NCBI GenBank assembly: GCA_025769875.1
Contig: JAGFNK010000034.1
Location: 124,001-188,000 of the forward strand
DNA: 64,000 bases
Direction: 5' to 3'
Source: Russula earlei
Lineage: Eukaryota > Basidiomycota > Agaricomycetes > Russulales > Russulaceae
Below the pieces are notes generated by a model. The model was not told the DNA's origin. It did no database searches and worked only from the letters and a program-made list of their open reading frames with translations. A program made the translations under genes and the position numbers. Shown one piece after another: positions 12,619 to 24,807 of this stretch (positions are counted from its first letter, which is position 1; every line of letters begins with the position of its first letter).

Positions 12619-12877
12619 GGGGAATATGGATCTTGTTACCTCTATGAGGCCCGTGCCCCTGTGACGTTGGATCAGTCTGTGTTATATATACGTGCGCCTC
12701 CGTCGTCTGCGCCGCTTTACTGCTGTTTCAATATTGCTACGTCCTTTTGAAACGATTCTCTAAATCGCTGATGCGGAGGTCCTGAGGCCTATAATTCTAA
12801 GATGTTGAGGTCCTCAGACGCTCTCCCACGTTATTACTCAGTTGGGACTAACGCAAGAGAAGTCAGGAATGATACCC
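12619..12877. other. convergent 3' intergenic region
   Basis: About 260 bp between the stops of the aldo/keto reductase (+) and the flavin monooxygenase (-). It holds the 3' flanks of both; no other feature seen. Confidence 0.5.
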
Positions 12878-15444
12878 TCAGTTCCAAGTCCAAAGCAAGT
12901 ATTCCATACCTGCAGGAACATCCACTACATCAAGGTGCCATACACCTAGAAAATTGCATGAAAAACCTCAAGTCCGTATGTTTTACTGCGTATCAATGAA
13001 ACCCACTTACGATTTCCTGCGCCTATCCTTTGATTGTATGTCTGCCCGTCGCCGAGCCAGCTAAACCGACCCTTGGTTGAGTCAAGCAGCTCATACACGA
13101 AATCTTCCCACCGCGGATTCGCGAGTGTGTAGATGGCATGGAGGCACGTGCCTGTAATGGACCCGATTGGTCAAATACAGCCGTGAAGAAATCCCATCTA
13201 CCCACCTGGCCAGAGCGCGATGACATGCCCTTCAGAGTCCTTGAACCATGAGCTGCAGGGGTCGGTATATATCGTCTAGCGGAAGCGAGAAGCAGTGTGA
13301 GCAATGCCCCGTTCGGCGCCCATTTCAGCTCTACGGACCTTTGGGAAGTACCCTCTCACATAAGAGCTCCAGTCCTCCGCTGCCTCCCGGCGCACTTCCA
13401 TACTGCGCAGCCGCTCACGTTGCATCTTCCGCACTGCTTCGACGACGTACCCGACCACATGCTCCGCGAGGGTGACGAACGAACCAGAGGTGACGCCGGA
13501 GTTAGGGCCACCGCAGATGAACAGGTTCGGAAAGCCGTCCACGGCAAGAGATAGGTATGCCTCGGGCCCTGCCACATCCGTTGCTGGCGCCCAACGTTCG
13601 CTCAACGTGTAACCGCCCCGCCCTACCACGCTGAAGGGGTACCGAAAAGACGTGTCAAAACCAGTAGCGCAGACCAAGACATCCACCTCGTGCGTTCGCC
13701 CGTCGAGAAGCTCGACGCCCGTTGGTGTGATCCGCGCGATTCCAGTCGTTTCAAGCATCGTCTGTCACAAGACCGGGGAGAACAGATCAGCTGGGATTCA
13801 GCGAGCAGAGTGGGGTAAAAACACTGACGTTGTCAGAGCATAGGGCTTCAAAATAGCCCGGACCAGGCGTGAGTCTGCGGCAGGAAACGCCCCAGGTGGG
13901 GATGACTTTTTTGGGTGTTTCGGTATCAGCGAGGAAGCGTCGTAAGGAATGGCATAGAGGGCAGATGGAAAGTTGACACGTACAGTGCTTGATGAGTTCT
14001 GGATGCGATGCCAGTTGCTTTTTGGTATCTTCTGCAAGGATGCCTGCGAAAATCTTTTGCAGCTCTGAGCCTCGTATACTGAACTGGCCACCATAAGACT
14101 GGGTCCAATGATTCTTGCATTAGTGACTGAATATTTATAGAAAGATTTTGCAGACATGCAACTCAGCCTCTATCTCACGCCGAAAGCGTTTGCAATTCTC
14201 GGAATTGCGAAGAAATGTTCGCTCTTCCGCACTGAATCTGACTAGAATTCATCACAGAATCGACTGTTGGTTAGTCTCATTCCAGAGATAGAAGACACAC
14301 GATCATTGTTCCCAGGTGCTCGACCGAGCGTCTGAAACACCTTTTGCAAAGCGAAGGACGATGAAATCCAGGTTTTCGAGCGTGCAAAGTGCATTAACGA
14401 GCCGACCTTAGGCTGGAGGGCCGGAACGATCTGTAAGCCAGATGAACCCTACAGAGGCACCAAATCCAGCAGTCAACACAGGCATCCTCTGTGATCAACC
14501 GAGTTACGTTGCCGATAACCCCGACGACCTTATCGTTCCAGGTCTGCGGTATCCCGTCATTATCCTGCGCGCCGTCCACATTGCCGACATCCCAATGGGC
14601 TGTGTGCAGCAAGAAGCCCCGAAACCCGCGCAGGCCGGGGATGTCGGGCCACATGGGGCGGTTGAGCGGACCGACCCCGAGAAAGAGCACGTCTGCAGTG
14701 TCCTCAAACTCGGCAATTTCCCCGGTGCGCCGAACACGTAGACGCCATAGGCCTGCATGCTCATCCCACGCGGCATGGGTTAACTCGTGGCGGAATCGCA
14801 TGTATTTGTTCAGTTTGTATTTCTCGACGATGCGCTGCAAGTCTGCAAGAATTTCGGCACCGCTTGCATAGATTTTGGACCATTCCGTCTGGGTCGACAC
14901 GCTTTTCAGTGAGGGAAATAATCCAGTACGCTATACGTACATTGTCCTCAAAGGAATATTGGTACTGGTGTGAGGTAATTCAGTCTCGACGTCTCATACT
15001 CGAAGGCATTGAACGCGATGATAACGCACGGACTGAGCGGGTATATCACATGCCACCCCCTGAACAGACGATATACTAAGTGACGTTCAGTAGGCTTCAG
15101 AATGTAGTGCTCACGGGGTATTTGTTCACATGCCAAGTTCCGCCGATGCCTCCCTCCTTCTCATAGATGGTAAGATCCAGGTTCGGAACCTTCTGGGTGA
15201 AGCTAACGAAATTTTATAGAGAGCGAGATGGCGTGCTTTAGTCACGGGCGTCGGGATCCTTCAAGTTAGGTTCGACTCACCGGATGCCCGCGATGATGCC
15301 AGAAAACCCGGCACCGATACATACAACTTTGACTTGGCGGTATTCGCCTACTGAGAAATCGTAGTTCATTGACGGCCGCGGTGCGGAGAGCTCCTGGACA
15401 CCGGACATGTCTGGTTTCCCATTCATCATCGCACGGGCTTCCAT
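12878..15444 (-). CDS. FAD-dependent monooxygenase, FMO/Baeyer-Villiger type
   Basis: Class B flavin monooxygenase, oxidising substrates with NADPH and O2. The start is the ATG at 15444. The first exon carries the FAD-binding VVCIGAGFSGIIAGIR (GxGxxG) and then, past an intron, GGIGGTWHVNKYP. Next are TEWSKIYASGAEILADL, ADVLFLGVGPLNRPMWPDI and the second nucleotide-binding loop GVIGNGSSGLQIVPAL, formed across the intron near 14500. Further on are the FARSKTWIS block, CRRLTPGPGYFEALCSDNV and the ATGFDTSFRYPF motif. The C-terminal part has GFPNLFICGGPNSG and DPCSSWFKDSEGHV. Two splice junctions (near 15000 and the last one near 12960) are less certain, so the stop at 12878 is provisional. Natural substrate unknown. 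It is divergent from SKT5. Confidence 0.88.
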
Positions 15445-15911
15445 CAGGTGACCGTGGGTCCGAACGAATACAGTGAAGCTGTTCCCTTAAATTTCCCTGG
15501 TGCTCTATGGCGTCAACGCGTGAATGCGTCAAGTAGGTGCAAAGGGTTCCTATCAAAATAAGTCAACCGCGTGGGTGACTTGGGCAAACGCCTTTCAGAT
15601 GGCCGAGACGCATGTTCATTCAGTGGCTCGGGCCGGGCCGGGCCTGCACGAGTGAGCGTTTGTCGTGGAGACGGTATAGGATGATGCACAATGTACCCTG
15701 CTGGACTCCGAGTCGGTTGCGAAGCGATGCGAACCCACCAGAGGGCAGAAGGGCCACAGGCCAGTGGCGGTGATTGTGGCGGAGTGGCGGCGGTGGAGTC
15801 CGAGTCGGCCCGCTTTCTACTTACCACGTTCGCGTTCGTCAGTCTGACTGTCAGAGTGTCGGTGCATAACGCAGTTCTCAGCTTCACTCACACGACACGG
15901 ATTCTTTCTCC
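15445..15911. promoter_or_regulatory. divergent promoter region, monooxygenase / SKT5
   Basis: 467 bp between divergent starts, GC-rich in the middle. No TATA box or repeated operator is obvious. Labelled a promoter region only because both genes start out of it. Confidence 0.35.
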
Positions 15912-17675
15912 ATGTACGAATCTTTGTCACGGCCAAACTCATCCCATTTCAACGATACATACCCAGGGCGGTCTGCGCCGGCGGACTCGCATTCAGATGC
16001 CTCACAACTCGACAGCCGTCCCCTACGACAACCTCGACCATCTTCCCACCATCCGTCACCCCATCAATCCCCGCAGTACGATGCCGATAATGACTACATC
16101 CCCCCCGTCGAGTCTCGTCCCGCTCGCCAGTCTCGCCCCTCCTCTCAGTTTCTGCCTTCGCACCCACCACCACCGCGTCAGAACTCCCCTCAATTACAGC
16201 CCCAGTACATCGACGATGATGGAACACCGTCGCCCGAGGCAGATGACTTTTACCAGAGCGATCAGCTCCCATACAAGTCTGCTCCTGGCCCCCCACGCTC
16301 CATCGCCGCCCAGTCTGTTCGCGCTCACTCGCCGCCCCCCGGTCCGATCCTCGACCATTCCCACCTGCGGCCGGGAAAGCAAGCGGCCCTCTTATCTCAT
16401 GAGCGTACTCTGGAACTCTACCGCGCCAACGCAAAGAAGACACAGGATCCGGACCTCCAGTTCGAGTTTGCTGTCTTCATGGTCGACGCCTCCAAAACCC
16501 TCCCCATTCCCGAGCTCACACCGGCCAACGTGATAGACGTCGAAAAGGCGACTGAGAAGCGCGAAGACCTCATAAAGGAGGCCACATCCCTCCTCAAGCG
16601 TAACGCCGACCGTGGTCACATGCCTTCTCAGTATTTCCTCGCTGACTGCTACGCGAACGGCATCGGAACACACAAGAACCGCCAAGACTTTGACCGCGCC
16701 TTTCCGCTCTTCATCCTTGCCGCTAAGCACGGCCACCCGGACGCAGCCTACCGTGCAGGTACATGCTGCGAAAATGGCTGGGGTTGTCGTCGAGAGTCCG
16801 CGAAGGCGGTCCAGTTTTACCGCAAAGCCGCTGCTTCTTCCCACCCTGGTGCGTTGTATCGGCTCGGAATTGCCGAACTCAATGGAGAATTGGGTTTGTC
16901 GAAGCGACCAAAGGAAGGCGTCAAGTGGCTCAAGCGTTCCGCTGAGCACGCATCTGCGGAGTTCCCCCATGCTCTCCACGAGCTCGCGCTCTTGCATGAA
17001 CGGGGCATCCATAATGTCGTGTTTGTTGATTATGAGTACTCTGCCGAGCTCCTTGCGCAGGCTGCGGAGCTCGGTTATGCTCCGAGTGCGTATCGCCTAG
17101 GCGAGTGCTACGAATATGGAAAGATGGGCTGTCCCCAAGATCCTGCGCTATCTATCCACTACTACGTGCGTGACGTTCCCGACCATATCCGGCACAACAG
17201 CTGACAAGCTATCACTCCGCGCAGAACATTGCCGCTCAGCAGAACCACCGTGATGCTTGCTTTGCGCTGACAGCTTGGTATCTCGTCGGCTCGCCGGGTG
17301 TGCTCCCGCAATCTGACACCGAGGCATTCCTCTGGGCAAAACGCGCCGTGGAAGGAGGGCTCGCGAAGGCAATGTACGTCGTCGGCTACTTTTATGAGGT
17401 CGGAATCGGGACACCACCAAACCAGCACGAGTGCGTTCAGTCCTAAGAATGCTGTGTAAATCTGGCATAGCTGACTACATACACATGGAATCGCCGACAG
17501 AGCAATGGCGATGTTCAAAAAGGCTGCGGATCTCGGTGACAAGCGGGCGACACAACGTCTACGTGGGAACATCGCCGGGCCAATTGCACCGAATTCCATA
17601 GTCCAGCGCGACCAGTTCGACGGCGATGTTGGCAATACGTCACGCGCAAAGGACAAGGACTGCGTTATCATGTAG
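15912..17675 (+). CDS. SKT5: chitin synthase III activator, Sel1-repeat protein with CaaX end
   Basis: In yeast Skt5/Chs4 activates chitin synthase Chs3 and links it to the bud neck; in filamentous fungi homologues support cell-wall chitin deposition. Three exons (15912-17165, 17225-17430, 17501-17675) sum to 1635 nt, 544 residues. The N-terminal third is Pro/Ser/Gln-rich and likely disordered. From about residue 160 come Sel1-like helical repeats, e.g. SQYFLADCYANGIGT, AAYRAGTCCENGWGC, ALYRLGIAELNGELG, SAYRLGECYEYGKMG and AMYVVGYFYEVGIGT. The last four residues are CVIM, a CaaX box that predicts farnesylation and membrane attachment, as known for yeast Skt5. This ending separates it from other Sel1 proteins. 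Confidence 0.92.
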
Positions 17676-18053
17676 AGTTTTTTTTTAGCAGAGGGGAGCG
17701 CACGTTCGCATTTGCAAGCGAGGTGATGACCTCTATCCTCCTATCTTATTTTATGACGCACCGTCTACGTGACTCAATTTACACACACGCATTCACACGC
17801 CTGGACGTTTTTTTACCAATTTTAATATCTTCTTGAGCAACTGACAGCCAGGTAGTGTAGAACCTCGTGCGGACCCACTTTTATAGCTTGGCATTCGGCA
17901 GGATCCCACCCCATTGCACACGCACATATGCATACCCAATTCTCGTACCTACAGTACAGTACCTTAAGACGCTCACTTTATACAACTGTTCCTGTCTAGT
18001 CGCTACAAGCACACATGCATTCGTACAACACTGCCGTTCGAAGTATTTTGAAG
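17676..18053. other. convergent 3' intergenic region
   Basis: 378 bp between the stops of SKT5 (+) and ASK1 (-). A run of T at 17680-17687 and AT-rich DNA at 17810-17835 fit polyadenylation regions. No gene seen. Confidence 0.5.
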
Positions 18054-20170
18054 TCACCCACCGCGTCCCCCACTGTTACCACCCCAAGGCGTTGGGCTCT
18101 CCTCGATTCGCCCTGCCCGCGCTAGCCGAGTATCCATGACGACTGTATCCTGCAACAGATCCTCGCCAAACATGCGCAGCCGTGGCTGAGCTGCCGCGCG
18201 TTCAGTGGGCCGCACGCCAAATACAGTCTCCTCTACAACCTCTCCCTCCTCAACACGATCGTCAAATGAGTCGAACGAGTCGTCGTACTCCCCTGCGTCA
18301 TCGTGCGCCGACATCGCACGAGCAAATGGGTGCACGGGTGCAAGGGCTGCGGCGGCATCGGCATCGGCATCTGCGTCGAGCGAGTCGTCAAAGTCATCAC
18401 CGTTGTCCTGTTCGTCGTCGTCATCGTGATCATCATAGTCGTGCCGCCCGCGCTGTCGCGAGGCGAGCAGGAATGCGGCGCTCGGATGCGCAGTATTGTG
18501 CACCGAGTCTTCACCCGAGGAAGAAAAAGTTGACGTGGACGTATCGTCGCTTTCGGTTGTTGCGTCGATCGTAAAATCTACTGCTCCACCTCCTACTACC
18601 GGGGACGTCTCACCAGGGGGAGCAGGAAGACGCGTTTCAGGTAGTGCCACCTCGCGAGCGTTGGTCCGTGCAGGTGCAGGGGTCGTGTAGTACGACGGCG
18701 TTGAAAATGACTCATCTGGGATTGACGCAGAGTACGTAGAGGCTGAGGTGGCCGAGGTCTGCCACCAATGCTTGCTTTCGATTTCAAGGACCGGGCCGCT
18801 GCCGTGGCTCGTACTCGCATCTCGCGTGAACCGGGCGAGCGAAGGCGGTGACGCCACCAAGCTGTCGTTGCCACTCACACTGGCGCTGGAATCACCACCG
18901 CCAACACGCAGTATGTCGCGCAGAAGCGCACGTCGAATATTTGTGGCAGCACTCTTAGCTGGTGAGCGGGCCAGGGAGGGAAGCGTAGCAAATGGGACCA
19001 TCACTGGTGGGGACATGCCCACGGGGAGCGTGGGATCGTCTTCCTTGTCCGTTACTGAAAAGGGGGGGACAGGTTTTGGGGATTGCGGGTCGATGATACC
19101 TGACCAATCGCGAGGATCAGCATGTGCAGGTAGATATCGGTCGCGAAAAGGGGTGACATGAAGTTGTGGGGCGTCTCTTGGGCCACATGTACTGGAGGTG
19201 GCGAGATTAGGGGCTGGGGCTCGCACTGTCTCGTGGGCAGAAACTGTGGTGACGATGCCAACCGTAACATCTGCTTCAGAGAATGCATCTATTGACATAG
19301 AGGTGGAGGCCGGTTGAGGGTCTGGGTAGGCCAAGTCGCGCAGCTCACGGTCAAGGCGCACGAGAGGGGACTCAATTGATATGTTCCAAGAGGGGTCGGA
19401 AACAGGGAGTAGTGGCGAGAATGAAACGTCATTCGCCCCCCTTGTAAGCCCAATCGTTGCCGCCGGGGTGGAGGAGACTGCAGCCCGTGCAGGGATGAAG
19501 GAGCTCTCGGATGGGGTGTGATTTGGGTCCAATGCACTTATAATAGATCCCGATACTGTAAGTGGCTCTTCGGTGAGGGTGCGTGCGTGCAGTCCTTCTA
19601 TAGGCGCAGAAGGTGCCTCTTGCATAGAAGACAAGTCGTCAGCGGGTATGCGGACCTGGGCAGCCTGCTCATAAAATGACGTCCAAAACTAGAAACGCGA
19701 AATATGATGCAGGCAGTACGGCGGATATGATATACAAACGCACATACCTTTGCTGCTTCCCGCACTGGCTCTGTACCGATCGAGTACCGCTTAAAGGCAG
19801 GCAAAATTCGGTTTGAGAGTACTTGTTGCATTTTGGAAAAGTCGGCATCAATGTCCTGTGGCGAGGTGTAATCAGACCCTGCAAGCTAGAAACCATTAAT
19901 CAAAACCGATACCTGTAGTTTGAGTGTGATAAGCTGCTCGATCTGGTCAATCTGATCGTTAACGGAAGCAGTAGTGTCAAGCCCGCTGACGGTGATGGAA
20001 GAGGGGTCGGCACTCGGTTTCCATCGAGGAGGGTTTGCAGGTATAATCTTTAATTCTTCGATGTCTTTTGGCATGTCAAAGCCGACAATGTGGCTGTGGC
20101 CTGTGAATGATGATGTTGAGTGGTTAGCATTCGTGATCACGAGGTTATCACGTGGTCGGGGTCTGAACAT
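18054..20170 (-). CDS. ASK1: DASH complex subunit Ask1
   Basis: Ask1 is part of the DASH/Dam1 ring that couples kinetochores to spindle microtubules. The conserved N-terminal helix block is assembled from three short exons: DQIDQIEQLITLKLQ (ends at 19913), DIDADFSKMQQVLSNRILPAFKRYSIGTEPVREAAK (19855-19748) and FWTSFYEQAAQVR (from 19688). The rest is one long exon of about 540 codons, rich in Ser, Thr, Pro and Asp, with a very acidic Asp run at 18350-18440. The extreme C-terminus RLRMFGEDLLQDTVVMDT followed by RIEESPTPW is conserved in fungal Ask1. The start at 20170 is provisional: 20107-20157 looks like an intron, so the first coding exon may be only a few codons long. Confidence 0.85.
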
Positions 20171-20389
20171 ACTCGGGAACTCACCAATTGATCACCACCA
20201 TCTCACAGTCTTTGGAATTTTGCAAAAATGTGACACCCAAATCCAGACTGTTGGACTTTGTCAGCAGAGTGGTGCTTGAACATCATTACAATTCAGAAAA
20301 TTGATATAACTATTCAGTGATAAGAATAAATTACTTGATAACAGAAGTTGTCATACTCAAATTGGAAATTGTGGCATAAAACAGAGGGT

Positions 20390-20930
20390 CAATGTCACAT
20401 GTGCTCTTCCTTCCACCATAATGATGCCCACCCGCCACATCCCACTCCCTCACACCTCTGCCATCCTGCCAGCAACAGACATCACGCCCTTGCAATTGCA
20501 ACAGGGATACCTTTCTGACTAATTGACACACCACATGAAGGTTGAACAGCCCCACCAATGCCACTCCCTCCCTGCCTCCATCCTGCCAACACATGCTGCA
20601 TGACTGTGATCACCTTCATGCATGCATTCTCCTAACAAACTGACACACACAATGGCTGAATGGTCCTGCCCAATGCCACTCCCCTATCTCACCCTCAACA
20701 CATGCTGTGATGTTGCACATGCCCTTCTTACAACTCAACACCACATGAAGGTGGAATGGCCCCACCCAACACTACTCCCTTGCCACCTCCATCATGCCAG
20801 CACATGCTGCGCCATCATGATTGCCTTTGTGAGCATGTTCTCCTGACAAACTAGCACACCCCAAAATGAAGGCTGAGTGGTCCTGCCCAACACCACTGCC
20901 CTTGATGTCACCAAGTGACATTCTGGCTTT
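20390..20930. repeat. imperfect tandem repeat, about 100-125 bp units
   Basis: About five diverged copies of a unit containing CACTCCC, CCTCCAT-CTGCCA, CACATGCTG, CTCCTNACAAACT and an ATGAAGG-TG-A-TGG block. The CACTCCC-like landmarks fall near 20438, 20562, 20677, 20776 and 20891. The array sits at the boundary between ASK1 and the retrotransposon. Short frames through it are not coding-like. Confidence 0.65.
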
Positions 20931-21008
20931 CAGGTATTTTCCCTTTCTTTTCTTTCTTCTTTTTATATTCTTGCCTCTGGTCTAGGGTATGCAGGACTGC
21001 CCTGGTGG

Positions 21009-21516
21009 TGTTAAGATCTGACAGATCTTGTTACTGACTCTTAGTGAAAGAGTTGCTTGACATAGTTCAAGCACTAGACTTTGAATCCTTTGATATTATC
21101 TCAGGAAGAGTAGATGTAAGAGAAGAGAGGGGCCTCTTCCACTTAGAGTGATCACTATGTTAGAGAGTTTTGACAAGATAATTGTTTCTTGTTAAGAGAG
21201 TAAGTCGAGTGTAAGGCTCGACTTCTTGGTACAACAGAGTATTTATATGATATCTTGACAACGGCTGATCCAATTTGTATGAAACTTGGGATGCACATAG
21301 CTAAGAGCCAGTAGTATCCAAAAACATAGAGCGCAATTCAAAAGTGTCAGAAATGACTCACATGTGAGTCATCTTTTCCTAGTATCTGTCATCAATCGGT
21401 AAGCAGTGAGTAATCAATCAGTAAGCAAATCACTAAGCAGGAGTAAGCACAGATGAGTAAGCAGAGATGAGTCACCAAAGCATAGGTAAGCAGATGAGAA
21501 CATAAGAATCCTAACA
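21009..21516 (-). repeat. family-A LTR, 3' LTR of the Gypsy element
   Basis: On the minus strand it begins TGTTAGGATTC and ends GATCTTAACA (TG...CA). It has near-identical copies at 28163-28686 and 44579-45149. It carries runs of short GTAAGCA/CTAAGCA motifs (21400-21500) and a TATA-like sequence near 21245. Confidence 0.9.
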
Positions 21517-21548
21517 CCATACCCTCTCTAGGCTAGGTCTGGCATGAC

Positions 21549-22391
21549 CTAGTCACTTACTCCATGATAACCTTCGACCCACTCGCCCTCCCACCCTTCA
21601 GTCACTGCTAGAGCATCTTCTTCAGTGAGGAGGGTGTTGACATCTCTTGGTATAGGCCTTGGGCTATATTCTAGAGCGGTCAACTCCTTATAGTATTCAT
21701 ATTGTTTAATTTCCTCTTCAGTAGTGATTGGCCTGAGGTCAGAAGTACTGGCTCTAGGCATGCATTGTGAAGTGGAAGCCAGGCGCACTGCATTGGGAAC
21801 TTCTCAAACTGGGAGTCCACCACCTCGTCTTGCAGTCTGGGGAGCACTAGATTCTTGTCTGGTCTGAGCGCTGTGACACAGAGGTTGTCCCCTGCCACCT
21901 CTTCCTTGTCTTCCTTGCATAGTAAGTGGGGGTTCTGACCCAGCCCTAGCTTTGGCTGGTGTAGCGTGGTGTGAGGTTACTGGAGTTGGAGTTAGGGAAG
22001 GAAGGGGGGTATCCAGGTTAATAGTACTGTCATTTAAGATGGTTGCCACCAATTGTTCCGCAGCAGAAGTCTCCACAGTTGTGCTAGTTAGTGTGCTCCT
22101 GAGACCTTCTACTGCAGTAGATGTGCACGGCAGGGTATTCTTGAGGCCTTCCACTGCAGTTGATGCTGCTTGAGCATTAGCCACTGCATCTTGTAAAACT
22201 CCTACTGTGCCTTGTAGATGCCCCCTCAAAGTCCTTTCTTCCGGTAGAAGTGGCCTTAGATGACTACACCTCTTGACAGGTTGATAAAATTTGTGGTTGC
22301 CAGGGACTATGCAGTGTCGGCGGGAGATGCAGGCATAATGAGGGGTCTTGCAGTGTTAGTCCCAGTGTTCTTTCCATCCACACCATCGGCA
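21549..22391 (-). pseudogene. 3' ORF of the Gypsy element, C-terminal part, frameshifted
   Basis: Minus-strand coding relic that continues the 22991-23836 ORF after the solo LTR at 22397-22990 is set aside. It opens with KCRWCGWKEHWD, so the pair with the upstream part makes a CxxCxxxxH finger-like motif, then meets an in-frame stop. Further on are Ala/Thr-rich repeats (STAVEGLKNTL, STAVEGLRSTL), a Gly/Arg patch and, after a frameshift near 21790, an acidic end (EEEIKQYEYYKELTALEY ... EGYHGVSD) with a stop at 21549. Function unknown; the position after integrase and before the LTR marks it as an accessory retroelement ORF. Confidence 0.6.
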
Positions 22392-22396
22392 CTTGT

Positions 22397-22990
22397 TGTT
22401 ACAGCATCATGGCCATAAGAGCGTTAGCTCAAGGTTCAGTGGGGCCAAGTCCCTGTGACTTGGTTCAAGGGGTTCAGTGGGGCTGGCTCAAGGAGACTGG
22501 ATCAAAGGTTTAGCGTCTCAAGGCTGGGTCAGACAATGACTCAGTCCATAGACAGAGTTGATCTTCTGGTTTCACAGAAGAGGAGGGCAATGAGAGAGAG
22601 GCAGAGGAGGAAAAGGAACACAAGGGTCCCTTGAGGTGTGCTTAGGTCAAGCAGAGTGAAGGCCAGCACAAACAAGTTGTGATTTGAGAGAGTATACAGG
22701 GCAAGGGATGCGACAGGAAATGGGACAAAGCTAAGCTTGGGGCATTCCCCAGCTTCTACAGGTGCTTAAATACTGTATCTAGCAGGGCTGTACAGTACCA
22801 TATGCAGAACAATAGATAATCACTTACCAGTAGCAAAAGGGACTCAAACAATAGGTAAAACACAACAAGTGAAACAATAAGGGGCCATCAATATCAAGGG
22901 ATGAAACAGTAACCAAGGGGACGAGGGTAAAAAGTAGAGAACAATAAGAAGTGTTTCAGGGATGAACCAAAAGAGGGGTAGATCACAACA
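22397..22990. mobile_element. family-C solo LTR nested in the Gypsy 3' ORF
   Basis: 594 bp beginning TGTTACAGC and ending ATCACAACA, flanked on both sides by the 5-base direct repeat CTTGT (22392-22396 and 22991-22995). Removing one repeat and the LTR rejoins the minus-strand reading frame through a Cys/His finger motif. A truncated relative lies at 57996-58126. Confidence 0.88.
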
Positions 22991-23836
22991 CTTGTGCTCA
23001 TACATGAGCTGCCACCATTTAGCCATTCCTGCATTGTAGGGGGGGAGGGTGAGAAAACTTTCCTCTCTCAATCTCTTCCTCCTCATGAACTCCTGAAGAT
23101 GGTCCTGCTGTTCCTCCCTTGTTGTCCTGAGAATCTTCGCTTCTAGCCCCTCCTCTAATTCTTTCTGCAACATGATGGGCAATGAGGACTTGTACCTCTG
23201 GTAAGCAGAGCTCCTCTTGCTGTAAGCCTGTACCTTCCAGAATGCCTTGTGGGCCATTTGCTCTTGAGATAAGAGTCCACATTTCTTGTGCACAAGGGAG
23301 GAATTTGGCAGCTCGGAGATGAGAATATGCTCTCTGGTAGATATCCTCCACTCAAGCTCTATCGAGAGCCAATTGATCTCTCTCTTGCTGAATAACTTTC
23401 TGCTGCTTATTGAGTACTTGATTTTGTCAAGCCAAGCCAGAGAGTTGTGTGGAATGCTGGTTAATGTGCCATATCTCAGCTTGGACTCCAGCATCTCCCA
23501 GCATGTGTGTGATGGAGGTAAGGAGGGAATCAAACATGTGGAGAGTGAAATCTGGGATGTCAGCTGTAAGAAGACCAATTTGTCCTTCCCTTGGCAGCCC
23601 CAGATTAATGGTTCTTCTGAGCCCAGGTTTCCACCCACACCCCATTGAATATACTTGGCTGGGACGAGTTCATGCCAGTTGTTTAGGATGGTGATGTGGA
23701 CAGGGTGCTGACTAGGGTCATAGTGTTCCCACCCTTCTCCAGGGATATTGGGGTCCATGTAGGTACTCATAGGGGAGTTAGGTGTGATGGGAACTGGACT
23801 AGTCAATTCTTCTGTTGTAGGCCCAGGAGGGACCAT
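22991..23836 (-). pseudogene. 3' ORF of the Gypsy element, N-terminal part, decayed
   Basis: Minus-strand frame located downstream of integrase. It starts with a Pro-rich segment and GWEHYDPSQHPVHITILNNW. Coding potential then switches frame at least twice: around 23580 to a frame with DIPDFTLHMFDSLLTSI, then a Gln/Arg-rich coiled-coil-like stretch near 23400 (KQQKVIQQERDQLA), then back. An acidic, Gly-rich region follows and the finger motif begins at MYEHKC, where the family-C LTR cuts in. It resembles neither integrase nor RT. I do not recognise the family; the basic/coiled-coil/finger order suggests a Gag-like or nucleic-acid-binding accessory protein. Confidence 0.55.
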
Positions 23837-23986
23837 TGCCTCAAGGTACTCAAGGTCAGGGAGAGATGGGGAAGGTGTCCTGACATGGTAGGAAGGTGAT
23901 GCTTACTCATCTGTAGACATAGTCATTCTGTTGCCAACAAGGTCAAGATAAACAGGGAGAAATTGGTCAATGTGAGTACAACTGAG

Positions 23987-24807
23987 TCATTGACAGAGTT
24001 CTTCAATGGGGGATGAAGGCCTCCTTGAGTCAGTATCGCTTTCCATATAGGTTTTTATAGTCCTGATGGCCATAGGATTTCTCTTGTGAAAGTCTTTCAC
24101 AAGGTCAGGGGCATGTAGATTTGTGGCTGGCTCCCAAGAGTCGTGAGCAGAGGAGTATCCCTTCCAATGGATGTAATACTGCAGCTGTCTCTTCTTCCCA
24201 ACATGCCTTGACCCCAAAATGTTTTCAAGTTCCCACTCCTCTTCATCATTTATAACATCCGGTGGTGGTTCATCATAATTTGTGCCATACTTTTCCATCT
24301 CCTGATATAGATGTAAGAGGTTAGCATGGAAGATGTCATGAACCTTCCATCTGTCTGGTAATTGCAATTTGTATGCCACTGGGCTTATCACTTCTTTAAT
24401 TCTAAATGGTCCTAGTCTTTTTGTGGCTAGCTTGGCCATGGGTTGGAACATTTTGATGTTCTTTTGTTCTAACCATACTTTATCTCCTTCCTTATAGGGT
24501 TTAAACCTTATCTTCTTCTTCAGTAGCCTATGCCCTAATAGGATAGCCTTCTGGGCGTCCTGTCTCGCCTTTTGTAATGATTCCTTTCTTTCTTCTAGTT
24601 TTGGGAAGTTTTCTACTGTAGTTGGTTGATAGGCCTTTGGGAGAAATCTCATCCACAACTTGTATGGTGTCTGCTGTGTAGCACTGGAGGTATGTGAGTT
24701 TATAATGTACTGAGTTATTGGCAACAAGTCCACACAATTGTCCTGTTGGAAATTGCAATATATTTGCAATATGGTTTCCACTGTTTGATTGGTTCTTTCT
24801 GATTGCC
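23987..24807 (-). pseudogene. Gypsy integrase C-terminal part with chromodomain
   Basis: Begins at SERTNQTVE, the segment that normally follows YHPQTDGQ in integrases; that half lies beyond the nested LTR at 25637-25740. Next come TQYIINSHTSSATQQTPY, the GPY/F-type module GDKVWLEQKNIK ... KRLGPFRIKEVISPVAYKLQLP, and HDIFHANLLHLY. A chromodomain follows (WELENILGSRH ... YYIHWKGYSSAHDSWEP), known in this clade to steer integration to modified histones. The stop is at 23987. The frame is open to the LTR edge, so this part has not decayed much. Confidence 0.88.

Noticed and set aside
18182..18574. 130-codon plus-strand Arg/His-rich frame opposite ASK1
   Set aside because: Shadow of the acidic Asp/Glu/Ser part of ASK1.
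22844..23836. Single 330-codon ORF as one intact protein
   Set aside because: Its last part reads into the nested family-C LTR, and coding signal jumps between frames upstream. It is a decayed ORF, not an intact gene.
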